Shown one piece after another: positions 34,701-46,334 of a stretch of 64,000 nt of DNA (the first letter of the stretch is position 1; each line of letters opens with the position of its first letter). Under the pieces are notes generated by a model. That model was not told the origin of the DNA and did not search any database. It saw only the letters and a program-made list of their open reading frames with translations. The stretch is from Sipunculus nudus (taxonomy: Eukaryota > Annelida > Sipuncula > Golfingiida > Sipunculidae): contig CM049321.1 of assembly GCA_026874595.1 (NCBI GenBank), forward strand, positions 46,371,797 to 46,435,796. The letters are read 5' to 3'. Both the position numbers and the translations under genes were made by a program.

Positions 34701-35269
34701 CATTGGGGCAAAGCATAAACAAAGTGCACACACAGCTGGAGGCAGTACCTGCTATACAACCTAACAAATCAACCTTGTACAAGCTACCAAGTGGTGTTTC
34801 TTCTTCATTTTCTCCTTGTTTGGAGTTTTCATTCATCAGAAAAGTCAGACCTTTGATGGTGAACGTGCAGATACACATGGACTGTTTCCCAAGAATAGAA
34901 CCACAACACAAAAATGATTGATTATATAAATCTTATCTGTCCCAAATCAAACTGCATGATATATACTCTAACCTGCACACTGTAAGTCACACATGCTTGT
35001 GATCACACATGCATTGCTGTGTTATCATGAAACTGGTGAACTCAAGGTGAACTAAATACTAGCCCAGTGTTAGTAATAAAGTATATATTGCATGCAAATA
35101 TTACCATATTTAGAGATTCTGAGTCAAGTTAGTGTTTTTACTGCATTGTTAAGCAGCATAATCTTTAAAACTTCAGAATGTTCCCAGATATATACAATGT
35201 TTATCAACATAATTTAAGAATATCAGAACATTTTGTGTGTTTTTCTTTAACTAAATGAATTAAATGATA
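31746..35269. other. Intergenic, no gene established
   Basis: It holds the unplaced 5' part of the minus-strand zinc-finger gene. Short open frames near 32076-32700 and 33281-33541 have no recognisable motif. A G-rich run is at about 33921-33930. Nothing else is supported. Confidence 0.45.
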
Positions 35270-35400
35270 AAAGTATTTGTACTTGTACTTAAGTACAGAC
35301 TCCTGTCCTTGTACTAGTAGTTATGTACACCATTAAATTTCTGTACTTGTACTTGTGAGAAGCTGAAGTACTTGTACTGAGCACAACCCCCCTGTACTCA
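35270..35400. repeat. GTACTTGTACTT-rich segment
   Basis: TACTTGTACTTAAGTACA, CTTGTACTAGTA and CTGTACTTGTACTTGTGAG lie within 120 bases. Degenerate repeats of this kind occur at the subterminal ends of hAT-type elements (recalled). No partner end was found in the window. Confidence 0.4.
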
Positions 35401-36608
35401 AAGCCTGCTGGTTTCAGGACACCAGGTGAAACCACAGCTGCGAAACTGGCATAATAGCTGTCATTTGATGGTCTAAAAAATAGCAAAAAAAAAATGTAAA
35501 AAAAAAAAAAAACCCGAAACAAGGCCTACAGGCCTAATGCGAACCTGTGCATAGGGAAATACACCAGGTATAATGCTTCAATGCTGGACCCTTACTTTTC
35601 ATGTATATGAACAATGAGAGTACCAAACATTCTGAATAGTGAACAAGAATGTACTCTGATATATTATTTTTTAAGTTCTATGTGTTTTTTTTAAATCAGA
35701 AATATTTTGAAATATTTATACCCAAATATGCACTTAATATGGTCTAATGATGGGAGCTTAGCAACCCCCTCTTGGGGTTTAATCAGAAATATTTTTTTGT
35801 GGCATGATTGATACAAAATCAGTTTATATTCCACAATAAATAAATGTATTTTAGATTTAGATGTAATTTAGATAGGTAGATATACTGGTACCGGTAAATG
35901 GTTTTACATATTAAGTAGTATTTATAATGCCACATTTCTGAAACATAAAATCATACTTCCAAGTTATTTCTGAGTCTTATCAGATTTTCCAGGAATTTCT
36001 GAGTTTTCCCTGGTTTCATTATAAGCTTGCCTGAGCATACAATGATGCGGTTACACTGTGCGTGGTAATCAGCCGAGCGAAATCATAATTATTACAGATT
36101 CATTTTTTCGGTCCATTAAACAAATGTTTTACAAAGGTTAAAAGACATAATTACTGACCAACGATGTGACAACTGAGTGTGAGAGTTCCAGTCGTGTCAT
36201 AGCGTCTCTGAGGCGAAATAGCTTTGAATATAATATTATAATACTTGATATAAATGTTTGAAATGATCAATGGCAAAACGTAGACAGAGCAGGTCCTTAC
36301 TGATTTGTTTACAGATGAAGAACCATTTATGCAAAGAACCAAGTATAATTTTAAATATATTTAAGTAACTATGGCATCAATGATAGCAGTATTTAAATTA
36401 AAAACATATAGATTTTTGAACATATTATGCCTTTAGTCATCCTGATTTTACAAGATTTAACTTTTACAAGTATGTAGAAATTATATCACATAAAATATAC
36501 AGATAAAACGGATAACTCTGGAATTTTGATTTTATTAAAACGGAAAATATATATTTATAAAATGGAAAAAACGGGGCTCTACCAATATCACCAACATTTT
36601 ATCCCGTC
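35401..36608. other. No gene seen
   Basis: AT-rich DNA with poly-A runs (about 35484-35512). No reading frame, splice structure or repeat could be supported. Confidence 0.5.
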
Positions 36609-36682
36609 ATCACAGCTCAGTTGGCAATGTGTAAGGCTCCTAGTCTAGAGATCGCAGATTTGAGTCCTAATTCAGGCAATTT
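36609..36682 (+). mobile_element. tRNA-like sequence, likely SINE head or pseudo-tRNA
   Basis: AGCTCAGTTGG (36614-36624) matches an A box, and AGATTTGAGTCC (36656-36667) is a degraded B box at tRNA-like distance. The acceptor stem does not pair, so it is not a functional tRNA. Confidence 0.45.
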
Positions 36683-36689
36683 CTGATAT

Positions 36690-38207
36690 TCACTGGTAGC
36701 TCATGTTACAAAAGGTAATTACGTGTAAGGACATATGCAGGGAAACTAAGGGAGTGAGTCTAGAATTCAGACTGCTGTTTGAGCCAATAAGTTCGAGTCA
36801 ATGGATAAAACGGGTCTCCCGAAACACCCAAAACACTGGTGCTTTGGGTAATTTTTGACGAAACACCCAAAAAAAAAACACCTACTTAAAGACCGAGTGC
36901 CACTATAAATACCACGGGGCGTTACTGGGCAACATGGACTTTAACATAATATCTGCAACTGTTCACTTGGGCTCTGACTGTAATCTGAATATTAGCTGGG
37001 AAGGAAGATGTTACTAGAGCTGGATTTTGGCAAACATGTTCCTAGTATTGCAAGTAACTGAAATAAATTATCATTTCTTGGTCAATTTATGTGGTTTCTG
37101 CAGGAAAATGAATTATATGTGCCCATGCTAGTCCCAGTTCAAATTTAGCGGGGGAGGTGCACAGCCACAGCAGGAGCCAATCAGTTAGCAGCCATGATGT
37201 GTATAAACAACAGCAAGGCGCTTTGTGCACAAGCCGGCATGCCATGTTATATATATAGTCAGTGACTGTCTTTGTTCCAAATACTGGTACTCACCAGAAC
37301 AAGCTCTGCTGAAACTCCATTCACTATACAAATCCATATTGGCTTTTAAATGTTAACTTTATAAGCCCAGTTTAAATCAATCTTTGTTAGAAATTACACC
37401 TTGATGAACAGGATGAGGGTACACACTACACAGTTACATGAACCTGTACACCAAGTTTCTGAGTGAAGCTGTGGCTTGGCTGAATAAAAATTCTCATTTA
37501 CTTAGGGAAACAGACAGCAACATTTGTAGAATAGATTTTAGTGAGTCAACTTGAGATGAAGCTGAAGTATTTTAAAGCCTGTATGAAGGTGAGAAAAACC
37601 TTATTTGGAGTTATTGTTAACAAAAGAAAACTAAAATTAATAGCAGGCAAAATGAATTGGAAAATGAAATATGCATGAAAAATACATTTAACCACATAAT
37701 TTTCTCATGATGCCTCTGAAACATGCTTTCCAGATTCAAGCTTGTATAGTCTTTCAATCAAGCCATTAATCTTGATTAATTTACCCTTTGAGTTATGAGC
37801 TAGCAAGGTGACAGGCACAGGGGGATTTCTGCAATGTGTAATGTCACATACACAGGCTGTGTACGGGCAACCTCAGTAAGAGGGTATCTGTTGGTATCTG
37901 TTCATTACTATCGTCTTCCTCAGGTTACTCAAAAGCATATATATGATAAAACAGGGTTCATATTTATGTTATGTCCCATGTCATTACTGAAATGATAATA
38001 CATTTATGGGGACCCAGGGAGACATGAAGATATTTACTGATTCACACCCATACACGGCTAACCAGCACAGAAGGATACACTACATGTATACATGTCAGCA
38101 GTAAACCACCTGCTCAGGCTGATGTCTGTGTATGATAAGCTTGCCTCTGGCTGTCAGTCACAGTCACATGACTCTAAACTGAACCGGATGGTTCAAGAAC
38201 TCGGCCT
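36690..38207. other. Left flank of the MULE, no gene
   Basis: No convincing reading frame. GAAACACCCAAAA is repeated at about 36820 and 36860. The rest looks single-copy. Confidence 0.5.
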
Positions 38208-38629
38208 TTAACCTCAACAGTGAAGCTGAATTTTCATTCCATTAGATAAATAATCATTTGGGGAATCTTTTCATGAAATATGGATGCGTAATTATCTATT
38301 TTAAAGTCGTACGCGAGTGTTTCGTGTTGATGTCGGTCCAGACAGTGAAGGAGGTCGACATTTTGATAGCGTGGTTGCTGCCACCTGGTGGCACTAACAG
38401 GAATCATACTCAGCCAGGGTGTTTTGGGCATGGGTGCAGTGACGAAACACTGCGGTGTACATACGTTTGAAGGAATAATCAATCATTTGACACAGAGAAT
38501 ATGAGAGCCAATAATAATAATTATATTCCCATGCAAATCATACTATCATGCCTACTGTTCTAAACCATATTAATTATATTATTATATTAGGCCTATTTAA
38601 TAAAAACTTTTCATTTCAATTTTGTATCA
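38208..38629. repeat. MULE left terminal inverted repeat
   Basis: Pairs with 42853-43268. An 82-codon frame on the minus strand (38482-38234) has a same-protein counterpart in the right repeat. It contains a CTCF-consensus match at 38378-38391. Confidence 0.9.
38378..38391 (-). promoter_or_regulatory. CTCF-consensus match in left MULE end
   Basis: The minus strand reads CCACCAGGTGGCAG, agreeing at all 14 positions with the vertebrate/fly core CCASYAGRKGGCRS (recalled consensus). The surrounding TGCCACCAGGTGGCA is also an odd palindrome, so the match may be incidental. No binding evidence exists here. Confidence 0.4.
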
Positions 38630-38647
38630 GGCGCATTGCACCTCAAG

Positions 38648-38750
38648 CAATAAATAAAAATATACTATATAAATATAAATATAAAATATACTACAAATCA
38701 ATAAATAAAAATATACTATGTAAATATAAATATAAGATATACTACAAATT
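38648..38750. repeat. 51-bp tandem duplication inside the MULE
   Basis: CAATAAATAAAAATATACTA starts at 38648 and again at 38699; the two units differ at few positions. An (ATT)n run follows at 38891-38928. Confidence 0.8.
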
Positions 38751-38891
38751 AAAATGTTGACACTCAAAAGATCATGCAATTATATTCCAACCGTAGCGAT
38801 TATTATATTTTTAATAGGAATATATATATATTACAATTTCAATATGAACATTTTAGTGTCATACCTTGGTAAAGATCATGTTAATAATATG

Positions 38892-38931
<40 letters not shown>

Positions 38932-39465
38932 GCATTATGAATTTAATTATTACAAAATAAATTGGCATGAAAATAAAATTTTGAAATGCAATGTAAAACT
39001 CATTTTAAGTGTATTTTACACCATATTTTGATTACCATCAGAACCTTCTCACCTGAAAGAGATCAACAGTCGGAGGAAACCGACCCTTTGATCACCCACC
39101 ACCTGACACTTGCTGCACTGCAGCCCTGCCTTTGTGACATAATTAATTAGTAGAGTAATGAGATTAGGAGTTGTTATGCAATACACTGAACCGTTACCTT
39201 CTCGCAGGTGATCTATGATGTCCACTGTTGCGTGTCGTGTGCTCAGCCTAATCGTTATCATTATACAGTGTCACTATTTGCAAGACATAATTCGTTGAGC
39301 AGTATGCACATTAACAAAGACCCGATCCCAATGCTAAAAAAAGCAGTTGAAAAGACAAAGGGCCTTTCTCCTAAATAAACATCTAAAATACCACTAGGCT
39401 ATATAATCAGGGTACAAGATTCCATTGCCGTTTTATCCTGTAAATCTACAGTGTACGCACGACAG

Positions 39466-42439
39466 ATGACCAGAAAACGCAAACGCCCTCAACAGGCCAA
39501 ATGGCCTTGCAGTATCTGCAGTGAAGTATGTGAAGACCAAACAGTTTACTGTGATAAGTGTATCAGTTGGTTCCACGCAGAATGTCTAGAACTAACAGAT
39601 TGACAGATAGAGGAATTATCCACTGAGACGGCGGCATATTACTGCAAGCAATGTGCAAGTGGCGAAGATGGAAAGTTTGACTTTGAGCGAAGTCTTAAGT
39701 GTCTTCATAAAGTTACACGCAGGAAGATGGGTGACCTCAAATCCGGTGCATAAGTGGAAGGTCTCATGATAGACAGCCAATTTTCTGCGCAACTGGATTC
39801 ATCATTCCATCCCCGCCTGTATCCAGACCAAGATGCAAGGGCCATCCTTACAAGATGCAACACGTTTGGATATAAAGTTCCCGGACAGCTGGTTGCAGTC
39901 TCAGGCAACGGAAACTGCCTTTTCAACGCCATCTCGGTATACTTAACGGGAAACGAAACATTGGCAACAGAGCTCCCTGTTTGATGTGCTGTAGAGATGG
40001 CAGTAAGGTGTACAGAGCTGCAAAATATGTCACACGTTATATTTCAAGCTTCTCACCTAAATACGACGACGCATTTCGTGACTGCTGCACGGACGATGGA
40101 TTTTCCTCAACCTGGACTATCCAAGCACTCGCCAACGTGATTTCATCCCCAATAGACATGTTTTACCCGCCTGTGAATGGACCGGATGATATTGTCCACA
40201 GAATCTTGTCTACATGATACCTGCCAACGAATTCCATCAGTGCTGATCCAGTGGTGATAATGTGGACCCGGTTGGGTCCGGACGCCAGAAATTCGAGGAT
40301 ATGGTTGCCAAACCACTTAGTACCTCTAATGGACATAGCATTAACGTTCAGAGATTCAATTCCACCCATATCTCCAGTGCTGACAGAGAACGACATTCAT
40401 AATGTTTCAGATTTAATATTTGACTACCCCTACGACCATTCAACACCACAGAGAGAACAGCGCCCGGCTAGCAACAGTGCAACTCATGAAAACAGTCCAG
40501 TGACAAACAAACACCACCCCAGAGAGAACAGCCCACGGCTAGCAACAGTGCAACTCCTGAAAAACTGTCCAGTGACAAGCAAGTTACCGCTACAGAGGTC
40601 TCTACAAATACTCTTGTCCAACTCACAGCTGAGGAAATATTACAAACCGTCCTGGATGCCGCCGAAAATAGAAACAACATACTTCGAAAAATTCCCAGTG
40701 GCACAAAATCAAATTCCCGCTTCATCATAGATAACTCCGAAAATGTGAAGAAACATTGTTCTTAACAATGGATGAATTTCGCTGATGACTGCGGGGCATG
40801 GACTGGAACAAAGGGAACAACTACCAGCACCACCTTTGTTGTAACATCAGAGCAAAAACTTAAAAAACAGTGAACTTGAAACAAGGGCTGTACTGCACTC
40901 GGAAAAAGCAAAACAAAAAATCACCTGGGTACCACTGGAACCACAACCAAGTCCAGACTGAGTTATTGTAATGCATCGGTATTACACCTGTTTGGCAGCG
41001 AATACGACGTTCAAGAAGCGCGTAACATGGCTGGAAATTCCTGTTACCTACGCCAACGTGCCAGATGTGGCTATCGTCGAATACACAGGGGTACAGAGCC
41101 CAACTGCGCCTCGCGGGAATTCAAAAGGTCCATCAAACCCGTACATCAGGTCACATCAAGATGTTATGGTAAAGATAAAGGAAGCTGTTGCGCATGAAGC
41201 CCCTAAAAAGGCATACAAGCGACTTCTTGTAGAGGCCCATGACAGCACATGTTTGCCACAGAATAGGAAACAGGTTTCTGATGCCAAAACACGCCAGCGA
41301 TGAAAAGCCGGGTCTGTGGCAGGAAAAAACATTGCTGATGACTTGCTACAAGTTTTCTTAATGGTAAACAGGCATCCATATGTACAAGAGGTCGTGCATA
41401 AGAAAGGCAAACCCCCTTGCGTGATATTATACCTGGATGAGCAAATGGCCGACTTGCGCGCTTTCATTGATTCTCAGTCGGACCACGTGATAGGAATAGA
41501 CCGGACCTTCAATCTTGGTGCCTGTTATGTCACATCTATTGTGTACAAAAATCTCCGTGTGATGAAACATGACACAAAGGAACATCCCATCATGATCGGG
41601 CCCCTCTGTTTTACACTGGGATGGATCCTATCCTTCATACCACTCCTTTCTCTCACATATAAAGGGAAATCTGGACACAGAAATAACAGCAGCAGAAGTA
41701 AGCATCGGCAGTGATGAGGAAAAGGCCCTGACCAAAGCTATAGATAGTGTGTTCCTACAAGCAACAAGGTATTTGTATACCAAACACTTGAATGACAATG
41801 TCAGTCGCTACCTTCAAGATAAAGTCGGGGCAAATAATAAAAGACCGGTTGAACATTGTGAATGAAATCTTCGGAAAACAGGGCACAGCAGCAGCAAATG
41901 AAACATTCACATTTGAGGAAAAAGCACAGGGACTGGAGTCATCATGTCAACAATTTCCTTACTTTGTTGACTACTTCAAAGAGAAACTGAAACCCATTCT
42001 TTTGGAAAATGTCAACAAGCCCCACAGCAGAGATGATCACCAAAAAATCTGGACAAACAACAATAGTGAATCCGTGAATCTTCAGATGAAATTGGCAGTA
42101 GAGTGGAAACCTCAAAGGCTGCCAGACCTCATAGAGTCACTCTATTCTGAAGTGAAGCTTCAGATGCTGAATCTGCGATGCTGTCTGCACAGACTCGGAG
42201 ACTTCGTGTTATGCCCACGCTTTCAGAAGTTCTTCGTACCTGAGAACAACTGGCACAGACTGTCGGAGGAGGAAAAAACGCGCCATTTCAGACAATTTTT
42301 GTGTTCAGTCACATCGAAAACCAGTTCGGATACCATCAAGGCAACAAAGGCAAACTACTTCATTCCGGAAGTAGCATCAATTGCCAAAAAACCTGGCCAG
42401 TGTAAACGTGTGAGAACTGAACGAACCGCTCCGCGTTAA
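39466..42439 (+). pseudogene. MULE coding region: PHD finger, OTU-like domain and transposase (broken)
   Basis: From ATG 39466 the frame encodes a basic start (MTRKRKRPQQAK), then a PHD finger (C-x2-C ... CDKC..WFHAEC ... CKQC, about 39505-39650). An OTU-like region follows with the Cys box SGNGNCLFNAIS (39899-39934) and a later PNHLVPL His box (about 40311). The transposase part has IGIDRTFNLG (about 41492, first acidic residue), a WDGSYPSYHSF segment and IGSDEEKAL. It ends at TAA 42437-42439 after WTNNNSESVN and a long helical C terminus. In-frame stops lie at 39601, 39751, 39982 and 41301, and frame changes are needed near 40010, 40600, 41610 and 41850. An OTU-type cysteine protease beside a MULE transposase is known in some MULEs; the added PHD finger suggests chromatin reading. 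The gene is dead in this copy. Confidence 0.82.
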
Positions 42440-42852
42440 TGTGCGTTAATCCTTCTAGCTGGATATGGATATTGTGCATATATGGACAGTTTATGTATCA
42501 TATCGGTTTTACATTAAGAATGTATAAAAAGTCATTTGCAAACTTCTTACTGTTACAGAAAATCAGTGATAATGTATATAATTTATTATAAAGGTGTTTA
42601 ACAATTTGGGTTTAACAAATTGTAGGGCCTGATGTGGTTCAAATAGTATTGAAAAAAGTCCTCTGTCACTCCATAAACAAGGAAATATACCCAATTTGAA
42701 CCGTACATATTTAAAGCTATCACCCATATCTTGCAAGAACTCTTCTTCAGTATTACATGTCTAGTATCTGGTACCAGTTTATTATTAATTATCAATGATG
42801 ATCAATTGTTGTTATGTATATATGTTATCTTGTGTCAATGAAATAAAATCTA

Positions 42853-43268
42853 TGATACAAAATTGAAATGAAAAGTTTTTATTAAATAGGCCTAATATAA
42901 TAATATAATTAATATGATTTAGAACAGAAGGCATGATAGTATGATTTGCATGGGAATATAATTATTATTATTGGCTCTCATATTCTCTATGTCAAATGTT
43001 TGATTATTCCTTCAAACGTATGTACACTGCAGTGTTTCGTCACTGCACCCAAAACACCCTGGCTGAGTATGATTTCCCTTAGTGCCACCAGGTGGCAGCA
43101 ACCACGCTATCAAAATGGCGTCCTCCTTCACCGTCTGAACCAACATCAACACGAAACACTCGCGTACGACTTTAAAATAGATAATTACGCATCCATATTT
43201 CATGAAAAGATTCCCAAAATGATTATTTATCTAATGGAATGAATATTAAGCTTCGCTGTTGAGGTTAA
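42853..43268. repeat. MULE right terminal inverted repeat
   Basis: Pairs with 38208-38629. It carries a plus-strand frame (up to 43242) encoding the same peptide as the minus-strand frame in the left repeat, so both frames face outward. Confidence 0.9.
43085..43098 (+). promoter_or_regulatory. CTCF-consensus match in right MULE end
   Basis: The plus strand reads CCACCAGGTGGCAG, inverted relative to the left-end match. Because the ends are inverted repeats, the two motifs point away from each other. Confidence 0.4.
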
Positions 43269-43434
43269 GTAGGGGTTTCGTGGTGTTTCGTAAAAAATTA
43301 TGGGAGACTGAATAAAAGTATTGGTGTCTATGTTTGTGCTTTCTTGTCTCTTGTTTGTATGTCTGTTGTATGCATCAATGTCTCCATCTAGTGGCGAACT
43401 TGTACACATATCATGCAACTATGAAGCTCTTCAC
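43269..43434. other. Right flank of the MULE, no gene
   Basis: No reading frame or repeat is seen. ATCTAGTGGCGAA at 43386 resembles part of a CTCF core, but weakly. Confidence 0.4.
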
Positions 43435-43491
43435 CAGCTCTGGAACCAGAAATCATGGATTAACAAGTCCTATGTGCTACCACTGCGCCAT
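43435..43491 (-). mobile_element. tRNA-like SINE head, minus strand
   Basis: The minus strand reads TGGCGCAGTGGTAGCA, a very good A box, then GGACTTGTTAATCC, an anticodon-arm-like hairpin with GTT in the loop, then CTGGTTCCAGAG where the B box should be. The T arm is degraded, so this is a tRNA-derived repeat and not a working tRNA. The region 43492-43994 has no other feature. Confidence 0.5.
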
Positions 43492-43994
43492 GCATGATGA
43501 GATGTGAATTAGGGGTCAAGTGGGGATATTTAAATCTACTATGTGGGATAACCATGATCTGTGTGCATACAAATGCCTGGAGGGCACAAGACAACGGATG
43601 TGAATGACCTTGGCAGGATGTGCACATTGTTATTAGCCAAGTGGTGTAAACAAGCACATAGTTTCATCATGACAGGGTGAAAGATACACGAGAATGATAT
43701 AGGATATCATTAACGTACAAATAAGTATGTTGGATTTAGTAATAAAACGTTTCACATACATCCGTTGTGTCTCAACGTGTCCTGAACAGCAACCTGAATT
43801 CTATAGACTCGGACCAAACTTGGTAAGTAGGTAGGCCTAAAATGAGGAAATGAGAAGAGGCAGTTTATTTATTTTATATGTTCCAGAAGGCAGACCCAAT
43901 GCTGAACACGCTGCCAAATTAAACACACATACCATACCTTTGTAAACAGAAGAAAACCAGTTGGTCAACGCCTGGGTTCGCATCGATCAGGAAT

Positions 43995-45057
43995 AGGTTA
44001 TTACTAAAACGCGTGCATGCGCTTATGCAAGCAGATCCTCATTGTTTACAAATATGCATAAGAACGCGTGCACATGTGGTAATTAGTATTCATGCTCAGC
44101 CGGTTCGTCATGGGCCGTTAGCTGGCCTCGCAGGTCATTTCAGTCTGTAAAGGTGGTGGCGGGGGCCACACGTTTATTTAAATATTTTTTTTTCTCTCAT
44201 TAATTTTGTCACAATATACTTCTACTTGATATGATGTAACGGCAATTTTTAACACATTTCTGATAGTTTGCCTCTTGCGGCTCCTGGCCTTAGCGCCTCT
44301 TAATTGGTACGTAATACTTATCTTGAATGAAAGTACATTACAATTGTTACGAATGAACGTAATTTTATAAGGAGCGATAAGTCACGTATACACACCGAAT
44401 TAGAGAGTTTATTAAAGTACAAATTAAATTCATTTTATTGGTGATACATGTAGGTTCAGAGAAGTTAATGTGAAAATTTAAATTAAATTAATACTTTAGT
44501 CGTGAAAGATACGTTTGAGATCGCCAACTTGCATAATAACAAAAATAAATACAGACATAACAAGTACAATTTTTTATGCACAATTCTCAGCCAAAGCAAT
44601 ATAGAATACAAAAAAATACTAATAGGAACTCTTTAATTTTCAAATAAATAATAATATTACTTATTTCACGAATAATATATTTTTCCGTTTTTAAAATGAA
44701 AGCCATATAATTAAGACGCGAGGTCGCGATTTTTATTGGAGCTTCCAATGCCGTTTTGCGTTTAAACATTATACCCAATTATTTTTTTTATCAGAGATTT
44801 ACAATTAATTTATGGAACAATACATACAATAAATGAGTCTAGAAAATAAATCCAAGGAGTATATAATTTTTTCAGTCAAACCAATGGGATTTTATTTAAT
44901 AATAAAAAACTTGAAATTTGTCTTTGAGTTGTACAGCTGGTTTCTGCAAGAATAACGTTCATTTGTACAGTGTCCGCACACAGGGCCACAACGCGTTTTT
45001 TTTTTTTGGGGGGGGGGGGGGGGGGGAGGGCGCGTGCACGCGTTTTAGTAACAACCC
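43995..45057. mobile_element. Short non-autonomous element with GC-rich inverted termini
   Basis: The left end (43996-44022, GGTTATTACTAAAACGCGTG...) is the inverse of the right end (45030-45056, ...CGCGTTTTAGTAACAACC) over 27 bases with about two mismatches. GGAAT directly flanks both sides (43990-43994 and 45058-45062) and could be a 5-base target duplication. The inside is AT-rich and non-coding; a poly-T/poly-G run lies at 44998-45026. The transposon class is undetermined. Confidence 0.65.
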
Positions 45058-45482
45058 GGAATTAGAGCGATAACAGATGAGCTATATACACCAAAATATG
45101 TTCGCACACTGAGCAGATTCGGAATCAGAAGAGTAGAAACGACCTCAGGTGAACTATATAAGAACTAAAATTAGGATGTTGGAAATCGGATGTCTGAACG
45201 TCACTTTCGGACGCCTCGCAACTATTTACCAGGAAACGGATTTTTGTTTGAATGCGTTTAAATTAAGAAATGTAAATTAATATAGTAGTAAAATATAGTA
45301 CGATTACGTTTTTCATGCTTTCACAGACGTATTCGATTACGATAACAATTAGGGCTATACTTCCGTTAAAATAAAAATTAAGTACTTTTGTGCTTATATA
45401 CAATGATGTCAATTTATCTTCCAGGGAGGGGACGACTCGCAGACACGCACACAAATATTTCAAATATTATCGTCTTTATTAC

Positions 45483-45501
45483 ACAATTTAAATATGTAGA
45501 T

Positions 45502-45562
<61 letters not shown>

Positions 45563-45640
45563 TGTTCAGTGGCGGATCCAGAGGGGGAGCTTTAGGGGCT
45601 GAAGCACCCCCCCCCCCCCCCCTTCATGGGTGGAAACATT
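45483..45640. repeat. (TA)n microsatellite with a GGCGGATCCAGAGG-type repeat edge
   Basis: A long (TA)n run (about 45503-45560) is followed by AGTGGCGGATCCAGAGGGGG and a poly-C run (about 45607-45622). A related, inverted edge (TGGATCCGCCCCTGCTG) follows a (TA)n run at 54730. The pairing suggests one repeat family that ends in a microsatellite. Confidence 0.6.
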
Positions 45641-45782
45641 GTTATCATTTTTTATCAGAGAAGATTTCTTAACATTATTTCAGTTGAGTTGCCGTCATAC
45701 AAATATCACCCTTTCAACTGAAACATAAAAGTTGAATAAGGAATCGTTAGGAGAGGCGCATGTCTACACCTAGCCGCCTGCA

Positions 45783-45826
45783 GCGACGAAACGTCTTGCA
45801 CCGTTAACGGACGACTGTTTCGTCGC
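45783..45826. repeat. Perfect 10-bp inverted repeat (hairpin)
   Basis: GCGACGAAAC (45783-45792) pairs with GTTTCGTCGC (45817-45826) across a 24-base loop that itself contains the palindrome CCGTTAACGG. The locus is GC-rich within AT-rich surroundings. Its function is unknown. Confidence 0.7.
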
Positions 45827-46285
45827 CTCCCCATATATAGGGATAAGTGGTATTTGACCACGATACGATCGTATTTTCCGAAAAAGACCGTTTTATTTTC
45901 AGTTTCACAGATGGGGTGACATTAAAACTTCTTCACTATGACAAAAGTATCTTATTTTCAATACAACTGCAACATATTGGCAACTGTAAGTGTATTTTAC
46001 TTTAGTTATTGTGTATTTTGGTCTAAGAAGACACGGGTCGTTCTGCCCATAACCGCCATGACAGAAGCAGTTAGAATGTATATGTAGCGGTGACAATGTT
46101 ATGTTTACTGGTCCAGTTTTGTACGAGTTAAAGACTTAATTAAGCAGGGTATTTATGCAATTAGCTTACCATAACAGAATGTTGTCTTTAAAAAAATGAG
46201 ATTCTCGAGTTACTGAGGGGTTTTCTCCCTTTATAGACCAAGATCATACACAGGTTAGAACCCCACCCAAGTGCATACATGGGGT
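45827..46285. other. No gene seen
   Basis: No convincing reading frame, splice structure or repeat. Confidence 0.45.
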
Positions 46286-46334
46286 GGTGACTATAAAATG
46301 TACTCTCAGATATATCTAACATTTTATAGTCACC
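46286..46334. repeat. Perfect 16-bp inverted repeat (hairpin)
   Basis: GGTGACTATAAAATGT (46286-46301) pairs with ACATTTTATAGTCACC (46319-46334) around a 17-base loop. It lies about 90 bases outside the TACTGCAGTA-bounded interval. It could be a small MITE or a transcribed hairpin. Confidence 0.75.

Larger units (their letters stand above)
38208..43268 (+). mobile_element. Mutator-like element (MULE) with ~420-bp terminal inverted repeats
   Basis: The first 422 bases (38208-38629) are the inverse complement of 42853-43268. By eye there are about 17 substitutions and one 6-base gap, so about 96% identity. Both ends begin TTAACCTCAACAG. Inside is a + strand reading frame with PHD, OTU and MULE-type transposase parts, all broken. 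Long inverted repeats plus such a transposase are diagnostic of Mutator-type elements. I could not find a clear 8-11-bp target duplication: the bases just outside (ACTCGGCCT and GTAGGGGTT) do not match, so the true ends may lie a few bases off or the duplication has decayed. Confidence 0.88.

Noticed and set aside
34690-34921. Overlapping ~72-codon frames on both strands
   Set aside because: Chance-length frames with no motif; neither has splice or start support.
36609-36682. Functional tRNA gene
   Set aside because: Degraded B box and no acceptor stem.
43435-43491. Functional tRNA-Asn
   Set aside because: The A box and a GTT loop are present, but the T arm is degraded and no acceptor stem pairs.
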